Assembly: GCA_021464525.1 (NCBI GenBank)
Contig: JADRCO010000265.1
Span: 1 to 40,204 of the forward strand
Direction of reading: 5' to 3'
Source: Rhizophagus sp. LPA8_4_AMF
Lineage: Eukaryota > Glomeromycota > Glomeromycetes > Glomerales > Glomeraceae
Length of the DNA stretch: 40,204 bases
Of the stretch, positions 10,590-22,655 are shown piece after piece; position 1 is the first letter of the stretch, and every line of letters begins with the position of its first letter. Made by a program: the position numbers and the translations under genes. The notes below the pieces were generated by a model, which ran no database searches, was not told the DNA's origin, and saw only the letters and a list, made by a program, of their open reading frames with translations.

Positions 10590-12409
10590 CCTCTATTAGC
10601 TGATATGACTTTCAAATGTAATGTCAAAATTTTGCCAACTATACTGCTGTTGTATATAAAATTAATTTGAAAATTTTAAGGACGGTCTTTTTAGAACGGA
10701 CCGAACCAGTACCGAACCGGACTGATCCAACTTCTATTCCTACTCAATAATCATATAATCATTTGTATAAAAATGTTTTCTTCAGTTTTCTTTAAACAAG
10801 ATTTTAGCAATGAACCCTATGAAAAATTTTATCCGTTATTTCTGTAAAAACTCCATAAAATGAGCCTTTCACGATCCATTCAAAAATGAAAAAAATTTGT
10901 TAAATTCTGTGATATAAGATTATTAATCCCGGAAATATGAGCCTTTCATGGAGAAAAGATGGAATATAAAAACGGATCGACTTTTTTTACAGGGTAAAGC
11001 TTAGAAAAAATAATCCACCGGCTTGAAATACTGTTATAACCGGAGAAGAAAAAGTACAAATTAACGGGGTTTGGTTGTGAAATCACAGGTCACTCGTCTT
11101 GGTAATAATTTCCCAGACTGTGTGATCGATCTACTAGCCGATGCAAACTCATCATGATACTCTTATAGTCAAAGTGACTTTAGATTTTAGAACGCTAATT
11201 TAAAGATAGGTTAAATCTTTATGTACAGCACGTCTTATTATATTCGGGTCAAACATTCATTACTCTAAACGAAAGGCGGATTTACTGAGATTTCTCAACG
11301 GCAATATTTAAGCTTTTTTTAAAGGGGAAAAACACATAGTAAATGGATAGTTATACTTAAAAAAAATTTTCCAGTAAAGCAAAACGTTAAGACAGATAGG
11401 AAATTTCATTTCAGAAAAATTAAATCATTCATACCACCGCTTTTTTTACAGCAAAATTCAAAATATACGGGAGTGTTTATCTTTTTTTATTTCCTTTATG
11501 ACATAGCTTGCTCCTAAATAAATCAGGTTATATCGGCATGAATCTCTTCAATAAATCCTGAAACCATACCTTATTTTGGTGAAAGGAGATAATTTTGATG
11601 ATAATGAAAATTTGTATGTTGATTTATGCTATTTTCCCTTAATTGGAAGGGATTTAACGTCAAATAATCATAAAGTTTATGTTCCTGCAAAAGTCTTTGT
11701 ACGAAAAAATCAACAAATTCAATAATATTAAACTAAATTTAATGAGTCTATTTAATTGAAGTAGGATAAATCAATTTTATAATTTCATCGATAGTCAAAT
11801 ATAGTCAATATTTACATTTATAATAAAACAACACATACAGGGTCTCGAAAAAAATGAAAAATTGAATATTTCATCATTATGTATAGCTTAACAATTGTAA
11901 AATTGGGTAAATAATATATGTTATAGAATAGGGTATTTTAATATAAAAATGCTAAAAATTTGAGTATTAATTGGCTTACTGGTTGTCAAGACGGTTAATT
12001 TTTAATTTTACTGTAACAGATGAATACATATTTTAAAATAATAAAAAGATATTAATAATATGGAAATATTTTTAATTCTAACTCTAGGCTAAACAGTTAG
12101 AATTATAAGAATTATAAAAAATTTCTATTGATCAAACATTGAATTATAATTTAAGTTCCAATGAAAATCGATAATTCACTTCAAATAATGAATGTAGTTT
12201 TCTTCGGAGTGTGTCTGCTATTTTAATCACATCTAAATTTCATGTTAAAAAATTTTGATATTTTTTAAAAAACGATATTAATGCGACATTTTACCATACG
12301 ACATTAACTAGAATATGCGATTTACCGGGGGACTTCGTCCCCCAAACATAACATTTATGATGAATAATACTCTATTCCGATAATTTTACTCGTTTCTCTC
12401 TATCATCCA
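10590..12409. other. Intergenic, no intact gene; one strong small hairpin
   Basis: No exon chain is supported. A GACCG/ACCGAACCGG patch at about 10680-10730 repeats the composition seen at 46-154 and 9699-9747. At 12327-12343, GGGGGAC and GTCCCCC form a 7-bp GC stem around TTC. It lies just beyond the 3' end of the CRN relic and may be a repeat terminus. Confidence 0.4.
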
Positions 12410-13855
12410 CTACTTCTTTCTGAAATAAAAAAACTCATTAATTAGTGCTAATAAATTTCTAACCGGATTATACAAGTCTTCACGGGTTAATGATAAGCGG
12501 TTGATGGGTACCGGCTCAAGTATTGACTTACACATATAAACCTCAAGTTTCCCATCATTGTCACGCTTTTGAACAACCCTTATTATTACCCATTCGGTGC
12601 CTGATATTGGGAACATCAAAAGGGTTAGTATATTCGCATTTTTCCCATTTTGGTTCCTTTAAAATTTAATTCATGAGCATACTAGTTGAAACAATGTAAT
12701 ACATTTCGTCTTCGTTCAAATCAGCTTCATCATAAGTGCGATTTTTGGTATTGAGTTATGTTTGGACGGTACTCTGGCCAATGCCATGGCTAATGTCATT
12801 CTTTTTTGCTTCAGTCACGCAGATGATAATATCTCCTATCTTTATAATCCAATCAATAGGACCCTTACCATGACTCCCGAAGACTTGGTACTCAGGATAA
12901 ACCTTTACGGCGCCCATGAAGGTTGATGCTACACCATAGATAATTGCTGAAATAAATTCACGACGGGTGGCCTCATTCACGTCGGCCTGACAGGTCGGGA
13001 TGCCGTATGCAATCTCAAAATTTCTCGAATCACATCTTCTAAAACTTCAGGTGCTACAAAATTATCATTGACTCTGAGAGGAAATAATATATGTTCTGGT
13101 AGCTCGTCATAGTTATCATATTGCAAACCGAAGAGAGCTTTCATCCTTGAGAAGGTATACGAACTCAAGTGTTAAAACGTAGAGTTTGCGATCACAGATA
13201 TTTGATGAACCTGACGTAAATATTTGAACTACTACTTACATGTATCTACAACGATATTCAAATCAACCATGTGACTAGCAGTCCAAACAATGCTCACTAA
13301 ATTTTCATCTTTAGAAAAATCCATGACCTTACGTCCTGTTGCACTTTCCGCACTTTCCACTTGTCTCACTCTGTAAGTTTGATGTGGATTTTTACCTTTA
13401 CCTGTTGAAGTCCTTCTCTTTATGCCCACCCATCACACGACCTATGACAATATGATCGTCTTCTGTCCCATTCGGAAATGTGAAATATTCACGTAGCCTC
13501 TTCTTCAACTCTGCCAAAGACACTGACTCTCGAGTCACTGTCTATTGAAAAATTTTCTTTAAACGATTGTAAGTCGCAGTAATATGAACTTCTTTGGCTT
13601 CGGTTGGCCGTTGTACGATGATATGTATGTGTTAGTCGGCTGGTTGAGAGGGAAATGTCTACCTTCTATAACTTGAGGTCTTTTGCCTTGATATTATCGT
13701 CAATTTTTTCCTTGATAGCGTCCTTGAGTTCACTAACCGTCTTTGTCTTATAAACCTTTACGTTGAAAGCATTTTCATAAGGGTTTTCACCTACGACCAA
13801 ATAACTGAGTGATAGTTGACAAAGCGCTTTTATAGAAATATTTTGCTCGAATAAA
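12410..13855 (-). pseudogene. Crinkler (CRN)-type effector relic with PD-(D/E)xK-like C-terminal domain
   Basis: Read on the minus strand from about 13855. The first frame gives SLSYLVVGENPYENAF, then KTVSELKDAIKEK and AKDLKL, followed by a stop where the family has a Trp, then KVDISL. This is the ubiquitin-like CRN N-terminal header. A second frame gives IIVQRPTEAKE and LAELKKRLREYFTFPNGT, with another in-frame stop between them. The middle part continues through QTYRVRQVESAES, and an intron-like gap with a GTAAGT donor follows near 13235. The C-terminal part, split again by a frameshift near 13015, contains GPIDWIIKIGD and ICVTEAKK, the D...ExK pattern of restriction-like nuclease folds. 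At least two stops and two to three frameshifts mean it cannot be expressed whole. GC content is higher than the flanks. In the CRN family such proteins act in the nucleus of host or competitor cells; this copy is dead. Confidence 0.7.
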
Positions 13856-14194
13856 AAAATAGGGATGTTTCGGAGTGATTCTGTGAAAGGGCTAAGCGTT
13901 AATACTTAATATGTGTTAGGTTAGTGGCACAGCCGCAGCGCCACAGCTATAATCACGAGATTTATCGATCAGAAAAATTTTTTTGCATTTCGCACTTTTA
14001 TAATATTAAAGAATATTAATTTTTCACATTTTTAAAATATAAAAAGTATTTGTTTTTCTCACATTTAAATTTTTAAACACTATTTTAATAAAAAGTATAT
14101 ATTTATTGTATAATTTTATCTTTAATTTTTTAGAAACTACATTATAAAAACGCGTTTTATCATTACAAAAAATTAGCAATAATCTTGTAATTGG
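13856..14194. other. Intergenic, no gene seen
   Basis: AT-rich sequence between the CRN relic and a degenerate tandem repeat. A short GC-richer phrase near 13926-13950 is unexplained. No ORF or RNA gene is seen. Confidence 0.4.
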
Positions 14195-14580
14195 GGGAGG
14201 TAAACACCAACTATACCACCCAGATAGGCCTTTCTTAAATTGATATCCGAATAGGTCTATATCTGTCGAACAATTTACTTAATCTTTAATGACCATTTTA
14301 TTTAAAATTACATTGTAAAAAAAATGCCTATAACTTTGCAAATATACGCTATTTTATTAAAATTGATACATAAATAGATCCTTACCTACTGAAAAACTTT
14401 ACTTAGTCCTTCAAGACCTGTTTTATTCAATCAAAGTGCTGAAATAACGCTATAAATAATAAAAAATTATAAACGGCCCAGTAATTTTATTACAAAAAGG
14501 TACTTATAACTCTGAAAGTAAATCAACTCTATATTCAATATTTTAATTTATACCTAAGTACTTCCACACCTGCTACTACA
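14195..14580. repeat. Degenerate tandem repeat, about 121-124 bp period
   Basis: Similar phrases recur: AAATTGATATCCGAATAG near 14237 and AAATTGATACATAAATAG near 14360. Each is followed by a TTTACTTA-TC-TT-A-GACC block with TTTTATT soon after. CCTATAACTTTGCAAA near 14327 is echoed by CTTATAACTCTGAAAG near 14503. Two to three diverged units are visible. Function is unknown. Confidence 0.4.
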
Positions 14581-15013
14581 AAATAATATTGCGAATTTTA
14601 AATATGACAAATTATATATTTATATACTTCTTTTTTACTTTGACTAATTTGACTTCTGATTTCTAAAAACAAAAAATAATGTTGAATTATTTATCGAAAA
14701 ATTTTTTGTTAAAATTTAAAATTTAATTAATGAATAAATTTAATGTTAAGAATTAAAATCCAAAGAAAAATAAAAATTGTTCACTTACAGTAATCAGATT
14801 ATACCGTAATATACCGTATTAAAGATTTGACATATTCTTGTTATATTCGATGGCTAACTGCGATCATGTCAATCCATCACATGATAATTATAGAAATTGT
14901 AACCGCATGACGGCATAACCTTTATGTTTGTAACACAACCGACACAAACTTAAAAATGACATTTCGTTTTTAAATTAAAATTTTAAAACTCTTTTTCGTT
15001 ATATTTTTAAACA

Positions 15014-16574
15014 ATGTCTCAACTTCCTGCTGATTGCTTGAACGAGATTTTTGAACATTTAGAAGATGATAGATTTACTTTACATTCATGCCTATTAGTT
15101 AATCGTGATTGGTGTGATGTTTCTGTGAGAATTTTTTGGAGAAATATTTGGAGTTATAACACTTCAAACTTTAGTATTTTAATTGCTTGCCTTCCAAATG
15201 AGTCAAAAGAAATTTTATATAATAATGGAATTGTTATTTCAACCCCAACTTTAAAACTCCCACTTTCAATTATGCATCATTTTGTAAAATTTTATCAGTT
15301 AATCAAGTTTATATCAAAATTGGCAAGCTTCTTAAAAAGCAACAATATATTTCACCACAAAGATTTAAAAATTATACACTTGTAGTGGTGCAGGAAATAT
15401 TTCAAATGTTCATGAAAGAAATCTCTTCTTTAAAAAGGATAACTTTTTATATATATCCAAATATGACTTTTAACCAATATCTTGTTGGAGCAAAAGATTG
15501 TTTAAAAAATCTCACAGAATTATGCTGTAGTTCAGATGTTTCTACCGAATTATTTCATCAGTTATCTCAAACATGTTATAATACATATCGGCGGATTTGT
15601 TTCATCACATGTCATTTGCTATAACAAATTTATTATAGAAATGGGAAAACCCAGTTCACTAATTAATTTACTATGTTCGGCTGACATGTGATGAAACAAA
15701 TCCGCCGATATGATACAAACGTTTACCATAGAATTTGGAAGAATTATTTCGAGTGGAATAGCAGATTTAATTTCTGTTCAAAGAAATTTGAAATGGGTTA
15801 TTGTTATGAAGATTTATTATGGTCTGACATTTGATAGACTGCCGACTAATACAATTTTTTCATCATTAATGTCAAAAATTCCTAATACTTTAATTAAATT
15901 GGATGTTTATGGAGGAAATAATTATTTTTCATTATCATTTATTGCCAATTTATCAAATTTACAAGAGCTTAATTTTATCATTTGAACAAGATGAATATTT
16001 TGAAATGTTACAATATGCTAATTTTCCACATTTACAAGTTTTAGCAATTCCAGAAATAATTCCAAGAAATGGGTTACTAATAAAATTCTTAGAAAACAAT
16101 GGGAAAAATTTAAAAGAAATTTATATAAGTGATAAGAGCGGTTGTAATGATAATTCATTAAATTTAGCTATTGCTAAGTTCTGTCCAAATCTTGAAAACA
16201 TTTCTGTTGGAATTGAGGAATTGGAAACATTAAAAATAATTTTTCATAGTTGCAAAAATTTAAAAAGTATTAAAATTTGGTGCGGATGGAATTTCTTGAG
16301 CATGTTTGAAGCATTAGAAGCATTTGCGATATATTCACAAAATACTTCCGAATTGATATTAAATCATAAATATCCTAAAGCATTTGAATTACTCCCGGAA
16401 GAATTAGAGTCTATTTTTATGAAATGGACAGATCGTAAACCACAAAAATCATTTTCATTAATGATTAATAAATATAAAGAAATTAGTTTAGATACAAATG
16501 ATAAAAATATTCAAGTAATTAATAAATATATTAAATTAGGCGTTATTAAGAAATTTAAAGTTACGAATTTTTAA
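15014..16574 (+). pseudogene. F-box/LRR-like protein gene, broken by two frameshifts and an insertion
   Basis: The start, MSQLPADCLNEIFEHLEDDR followed by SCLLVNRDWCDVSVRIFWRN, is a clear F-box, the module that binds Skp1 in SCF ubiquitin ligases. The rest is leucine-rich (SLKRITFY, LKNLTELCC, LQVLAIPEI, CPNLENISVG, CKNLKSIKI), as in the large fungal F-box family. Four open frames follow one another. A 1-nt shift occurs in the AAAA run near 15255, after which PTFNYASFC and SPQRFKNYTL read on. A 130-bp palindromic insertion sits at 15584-15713; across it CYN joins IQTFTIEFG. An extra T near 15975 shifts the frame again, after which LSFEQDEYFEML continues to the stop at 16572-16574. Removing these lesions would give a normal single-exon F-box gene, so this copy is recently inactivated, unless the two 1-nt shifts are assembly errors. 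Confidence 0.75.
15584..15713. mobile_element. Palindromic insertion (MITE-like) inside the F-box gene
   Basis: Perfect 31-bp terminal inverted repeats lie at 15584-15614 (starts CATATCGGCGGATTTGTTTC) and 15682-15712 (ends GAAACAAATCCGCCGATATG). They enclose 67 bp of AT-rich sequence. The flanks are TA on both sides (15582-15583 and 15714-15715), although the host reading frame resumes best if no base was duplicated. Identical arms suggest a recent insertion. There is no coding capacity. Confidence 0.75.
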
Positions 16575-18006
16575 TATAATGAAACCAACTCATTTCTTAA
16601 TATTTAGACTACAGTATGTATTCATACTCATATTAATAAAATTAAAAATTTTTTATATATTTTAATAAATGTATGTCCATAAATTTTTTCCACATTCATT
16701 AGTATTGAAATAACACTGTACATGGTTTTTTTTTTAACATAAACTTTTCTAAAATACTTAAAGAAAAATAAATAAAGTGTCCAATTTAATATAATTATAT
16801 ATTACATTGAACTAATCGCACATGATTTTCGGAAATTTTGTCTATTTTCTTATTTTTTTTTTTATTATTTATAACCGATAGAACTCCATATACAGTACAA
16901 ACTACAATTACGAGAAGAAACATGTACGTTAATAAGTAGAACCTAAAAACTGTGAAACATACATAAGCGAACATCTACCGAGTACCGATATGAAATTATC
17001 CTAATTAGACTACACGTGTAACTAGAACCTCCACTTCAGAACCTATTGGAATAAAAAGATCTTTTTTATTTGAGAATATAATCTTATCTTTTAATTTAAA
17101 TTGTTATCATTCGAAATTTGATTCTTTCATTACATTTTTTATTGGCAGTATTATAAAAATTTTGTTAAATTAAGCATAATAAATTTTATTATAATATTCT
17201 AAGAAATTTTTTTGTTAATTGGGCGGATTGAACCGTATTTTTTTTCACAGCTGTTACTATAGATAATTTTTTAGTCTTCTATTTCAAAATTAAAAACAAA
17301 TATAGACTTTCGATTACATATCTCACTGTGTTCTTATTATTTTAATGATTTACGGAAAAAAATTTATTTTATAAATTTCTACGCATGACAATCAATGACA
17401 AAATTGGTATAAAGACACAATGGTTTTTTTTTATATCCTTAAAAAGAAATTTAGTCAATTTTTTATGTTCACCTTTCATTTACTGTGTATCCCAAGAATT
17501 TAAAGAATGATGGGAAAGAACGAAAATATTCGTTTTGAAACTCTTTAATTGTACGCAGCTTACATGCCTGATATCACTACAATCTCACGTTTATACAACG
17601 TGTTCTTTATAAACATTTTTGATTTAAAAAAGAAAAAGGACGGATAATAAATCCAACCATGTAAATAAATTCCAGATAAAAAAAGTTCGTTTATTTCACT
17701 TTTTTCTTACAAATAATAGCTTTGACAGGCCCTTCTTTTATTATTGTAAACAAAAAAAATTGTTAGCTGTATTTGAACAGAGAATGGCTGCGCTTGAAGT
17801 TGGAACTAACACCATTTCCACATCATCTGGACATTCATTACCATATTAATGATTTGCTCAAAGCTCAATGAGTGATAATATTATTTCAGCGAGTTATTTA
17901 ATTATTAATATTTATATTTTTGTAGTAACTAAAACTCTATTAAACTGAATATCATTAATTTTTTTAAACAAATAAATTACTTCAAATCCAATTTCAGATT
18001 CGTCTT
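16575..18006. other. Intergenic, no supported gene
   Basis: AT-rich sequence between convergent F-box and kinase loci. A short plus-strand frame near 17784-17850 (MAALEVGTNTISTSSGH) has no exon partner I can find. No repeat or RNA gene is recognised. Confidence 0.4.
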
Positions 18007-19581
18007 TTATTTGTCTATAATATAAAAAAATATATCAATCATTTATCATTCACTATTCATATAATAAAATAAAATAATGTTCTACATGCCTGCATTATTT
18101 GAAATGATTTTTAATAGAGAAATATCGATTTGTAAAGATTCTATTAAATAAGTAAGTTTAGCATTTTACAATTAGTTTAAAATAATTACTAATTAATTAA
18201 TACCTGAATATTCCTTACTAATTATATCATCATTTTGTTCATAATAATCATCAGAATTTTTTTGGTTCAGGAAGATTATTAAAATTAAGTAATCTACTTG
18301 TATAAATAGCTTGTTTATGTGTTTCATATGATAAACCAGTTGAAGGTATATTGCTAGTTGATAAATTATTGTTGATTTCTTCTGCTTCTTCTATTTGTTT
18401 CTGTAATCCTGTTTTGTTCTCAATTTTATTATATCTTTTCAAATCATATGATTCATCTGACCATTGAGCTAAAATCTCGCCAATTTCTGTTGCTGTAGGT
18501 CGATTTGATGGATTTGCATCTAAGCATCTTTTGATTAAATATACAATTAATCGTGGTACTTCAATATTACTAAATCTCGGTCTAAATCCTTGGCAAATTT
18601 TTATTGCTAAATTTCTATCATGACTTAAATCATGATATGGAGGTAACCCAGAAATTACTTCATACATAATTATACCAAAGCTATAAATATCAGCTACTTT
18701 AGTATAATTTTGTCCTCTTAAAATTTCAGGAGCAACATAAGGTAAAACACCAAATATATTGTCGTTTGTTTTTGTATTTTCTGATACATTGAAATCTGCA
18801 GGTTTACATAATCCCATATCAGTTATGCTAATAGGTTTAACTTTAAACATTAGTATATTGCCAATATGCAAATCTCGATGAATTAGTTCTTCATTATGAA
18901 TTGCATCCGCAATATAATATAAATATTGAAGTTTATCACTCCAATTTAATTGATTATAGTTAGTATCTAAATAATTTCGTAAACTTCCATTCTCTGCATA
19001 ATCTAAAACCATCATATAATTTTTCGTTTTTGGGTCTTGGGTTATCCCATAAAGTTTAACAACACGATTTGTTTTACCGTCAAGTTTATTATGTATTGTA
19101 ATCTAAATATATAATTTTTAAAAAATTCATTAGTAAAAAAAAAACAAAATCTTAAATAATTTTCATTTTCAAAAATAAATAATTTATTACCTCATTGATA
19201 AATTCTAATGTAATATTTTCTGAATTATTTAAACTTTTTCAGAACAATAAACATATTTTGATATATTCTTTCCCAGTTTTGACTATTATTATCCCATTTT
19301 TCAATACATCCATCAATCCATTTTGCTCTATATACTTTACCAAATTCTCCTTTTGCAATATATTCAATATCATAAAATCTATCATAAGGTATCCACTCTA
19401 ATACTTCATCAAGATAATTTGCTGATAATTGGATATTTTGAATAAATTTATCAATAACTTCATTACCGCTAGTCCATTTTTCAAAATTTTGTTTAAAACG
19501 GTTTGCATTGCATGTCTTACACCAATAATATGTTTTATACCAATAAAATATGGTACATTTATAACATTTGTACCAACTCAT
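18007..19581 (-). pseudogene. TKL-like kinase copy with two homopolymer frameshifts
   Basis: The exon plan matches its sisters: 19581-19191, 19102-18204, 18140-18090 and 18014-18007. Exon 1 has the CYKC...CKTC zinc-ribbon-like pairs, SGNEVIDKFIQ and GEFGKVYRAKW. An extra A in the run at 19235-19239 turns the VLKSLNNS region into VLKKFK and a stop. Exon 2 is otherwise clean: YGITQDPKTKNYMMVLDYAE, HRDLHIGNIL, TDMGLCKP, APEILRG and NPSNRP. It also lacks a few residues before the catalytic loop (ADAIHNEELIHRD). A second extra A near 18256 changes PEPKNSDD to PEPKKF and a stop. Intron 3 begins GC instead of GT. Both frameshifts lie in A runs, so either recent decay or assembly error could explain them. 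If corrected it would be an ordinary active-looking kinase. Confidence 0.7.
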
Positions 19582-19943
19582 GGATAAATAAGTTATTATT
19601 CAAGAAAAATAATTACAATATTTTAATAGGTTTTATTATGTTAGATATGTAATAAGTTGAAAGATTTTACTTTCAAAGAACAATGTTTAAATACGGAAGA
19701 GAATTTTGAATTCCAAAATTTCAGTAATCATGCAACAGAATAAATAAAATTAAAAAATGGTTAAAAAAAGTAATTTAAAAAATACTTTAACCATAAAAAA
19801 AAGTTTTTTAAAAAAAGATTATCGACGATCAGTTATGAACTTATGATCAACTCGATTGGCCAACAAATATTAGTAATCATTTTACAAATCAATTATATAA
19901 TTTTCATAAAATATAATTCTTATTAAAAGAATTTTAGTTATAT
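19582..19943. other. Upstream region of the minus-strand kinase, no other feature
   Basis: This should include the promoter of the kinase copy at 18007-19581. It is AT-rich with no recognisable element. Confidence 0.35.
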
Positions 19944-19975
19944 ACTAGCAGTAACCCGTCGCGCTGCGCTGGGGA
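19944..19975 (-). mobile_element. Possible Helitron-like 3' terminus
   Basis: On the minus strand the sequence runs GCGCAGCGCGACGGGTTACT, then GCTAG, then T. It is a GC-rich self-complementary segment (GCGCAGCGC) followed a few bases later by CTAG next to T. That is the layout of a Helitron 3' end: a hairpin, then CTRR, inserted between A and T. Only this short end is identified; the body would lie to the right. Confidence 0.3.
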
Positions 19976-20792
19976 TGGGAATATGGCCATAAGTAATAAT
20001 AATGTGTTTACTCAAAAATAAAGAAATATAAAATAAAAATAAAAATATTTTAAAAAACAGTAAAAAAAAAAAGATCATACTAACTGGAGCTAATCGGAGT
20101 TTAATTAACAGTTTTGTGAAATATTCTTATTTTATTTTATTTATTTATTATTTATATGTATTTTTTATTGATGATGGTAAATTAAAAAAAAAATATTTTG
20201 AAAAAAAATTAGTAAAAAATAATAAAATAATTATTAAAAATAGATTCTGAAAAAAAGCACTTACCTTAGTACAGTAGCATCCAATCTAACCACCCGATCC
20301 TGATCTGAGCCTAAAAGACGAAGGAATGAAAAAAAAAAATTTATTAAGAGGAAAAAGGTATCAAAAAATAAAATGGCGTATACCGTGTTCAATCTGATCG
20401 CCTGATCACTGATCCAAACCTAATGAGGAAAGAGTGAAAAAAAAAATTTTTCGGTTTCAAAGCGAAAGGAGAAAGGAAAATGAGAAAGGTTTAAAAAACC
20501 AAAAATATTTGGAAAGAAAAGAACTGAAAAAGATCAGTTCAAAATCAAAAAAAAGGAAAACTAAAAAAAGGAACCGAAAAAATTTGAAAGAAAAGGGAAA
20601 ATTAAAAAAAGGGGATGGGCAAAATACAAACTAATTTTCGTTAATTAGCAAAAAAAAGGTATCTGATTAAAATTGGGAGACACCCCGGAATATGCCAATC
20701 AAATTGTCCGATCAAATCATCCAAGGCAACACGGGACCTGCCGATCAAGCTACCCAATCAAAATCCATTCAAGCTAACAAAAAACATCTAAC
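19976..20792. repeat. A-rich region with a diverged tandem duplication
   Basis: A purine-rich tract with long A runs. The phrases CCAATCTAACCACCCGATCC near 20281 and TCAATCTGATCGCCTGATCA near 20391 are diverged copies, each followed by CTGATC, CTAA and GAAAAAAAAAA, about 110 bp apart. The Lys/Arg-rich frame at 20434-20634 is a translation of this A/G-rich repeat and not a convincing gene. Confidence 0.4.
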
Positions 20793-21018
20793 CTAGCGTT
20801 CCCAAGAAAAAAGCACTTGACACGTGTCCATGTAAAAAATCATCACATCCATCACACCCCTCAGTGTTTTCATTGTTTATATTTATTTGAGGGACAGTTT
20901 TTTTCGAGTGGATAAAATCTTATTCTTCACCCCTTATTTGTCACCGCACTGTTCACGTGACAGTGCATAATTCCGCATAACACCGGCCACCAAGTGCTTT
21001 TTTTCTTGGGAACGCTAG
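20793..21018. mobile_element. MITE, 226 bp with 27-bp TIRs, TA-flanked
   Basis: The left end is CTAGCGTTCCCAAGAAAAAA followed by GCACTTG. The right end is CAAGTGC, TTTTTTT and then CTTGGGAACGCTAG. The arms are essentially perfect inverse complements, differing by one base in the A/T run. The CTAG on each side contains TA, so the element proper probably starts at GCGTTCCC with a TA target duplication. The interior is non-coding. Confidence 0.7.
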
Positions 21019-22655
21019 AGTAGTTACAAAAAACGGGATAGATCAGGCGCAAACAAATCACACATTACACAATTCAAATTATTTATACAGAGTAATCTAT
21101 CACCAAATTTTTTTAGTATATACAGTAGTAGATAGATAATAGGTAACAAGAGATACATAATCTAAAGTTTAGTTTACATAAATTGCGACAGTGTCTGAAA
21201 ATAATACTTAAGGTTGTGTTTATCATCTAACTTTGGTACTGATCATTTACGCTTGTTATATATTATTATGATTAACACAATATGACAAGAGAGACGAAGA
21301 AACTCTGTTGTAGGGCGAAATGTTCTTTCCGAAATATAGACGAGTTGTATAACTTCGCATTAGGCTGTTGCACCTTTGGATTCCACTGAAGCAAAAGTAC
21401 GTTGTTATAACGTGAAAACAATGATCATGTGAACTAAAATTAGATACCTCATCTGTGCGCAAATAAATATGCAACAAATTCTATTAACCAACATTACGTT
21501 GCTATAACTCTTCAAGAACAGGGTTGATTATTGAAGAATTTGTGGAATAATATAACATTGAATTTTCGATACCTCTATTTTGATCTTGTATTAAAATACA
21601 CGGCTAAATGTGGGTGTACAAAATGAGTTATACATAGTCATATGAAATATATAATAAACGGGTTCTCATAAGTATTCTTTTGAGCTGTGATATTTCTTGT
21701 TACACTACGCTTGAGTGTGTTATTAATATACTATAATAAAGGATGGTCCATTAAACTCTTGAGTTACCTTAAAAATTCCGATTATTCAAGTCAATTCCAG
21801 TATTCCACAACTAAAGATGGCACGTGATTTAAATCAAGATAATTTCAATCGCCTTAAAACGCCAAAACCATGTTTTTTGCCATCCCTAATTATCAGACAT
21901 ATTCTATTATTTAAAATTTTCACAGAATGTATCATCATTTCGGGGATCATTTCTAGTTTTATTATGGTATGTAACGCTTTTGGCAAAGAAGATTCTGCCC
22001 TCTAACTGTATATTGTCGATCGTAAATAGGAAATGACTAAAAAATTCATAGATGTATTGTATGTACATCAATGAAAAATTTAATAATGATTTTAATAATA
22101 ATGAATTTCTACTAAAGATTAGATTTACATTCCGAACCTACAAAACTAGTTAAAATAGGACTAAATATTATGCAAATTTTATCAGGGTTTGGATTCACAC
22201 TGCGTTATTCGTACTGTAGTGGAACCATGTATAATTAGTGTAACGACAGCTTGATTTTAAATTTCTTTTTTTGTGGTTCATCTTTTTTATTTCTTTTTTT
22301 TAGGACATTTGGCTATTATTTACTTTTAATCGATTTTATCCTAGTCTGAATACTGTAATGGCGAACCATTTTAAAGGAAAACAAATCGTGGATGGTGACA
22401 AACACTATCCAAGCCATATGCTCTAAGCCCATTGTTTTTTTTTATAGAGTGACTTACATTGCAACATTCACAGGTGATTTTAATCTTTACCTTGTGATTT
22501 ATGCATGCCCAAATATTGATATAATCTTGATTTTTATGGATAAATTGCATTGTAGCACTTACAGCTGATTTTTATTATCTTATTAACACACTAATAACGT
22601 ACATTCCACTATATATTCTCGCCAATTTTCATCGCACGCTTCCTCACACTTCAAA
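21019..22655. other. Region upstream of the LodA-like gene, no supported gene
   Basis: Short open frames at 21256-21477 (-) and 21817-22005 (+) have no recognisable motif. The second overlaps a stretch with GATGGCA at 21817 and TGCCATC at 21879, a possible short hAT-type relic. Around 22458 and 22550 two diverged copies of a GCAACATTCACAGGTGATTT-like phrase occur. The promoter of the gene at 22656 should lie here, but no element can be assigned. Confidence 0.4.

Noticed and set aside
20434..20634. Lys/Arg-rich 66-codon frame
   Set aside because: It is the translation of an A/G-rich repeat tract; composition fully explains the open frame.
21812..21888. Possible hAT-type mini-element (GATGGCA...TGCCATC)
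   Set aside because: Only about 10 bp of inverted match and no 8-bp target duplication; too weak to call.
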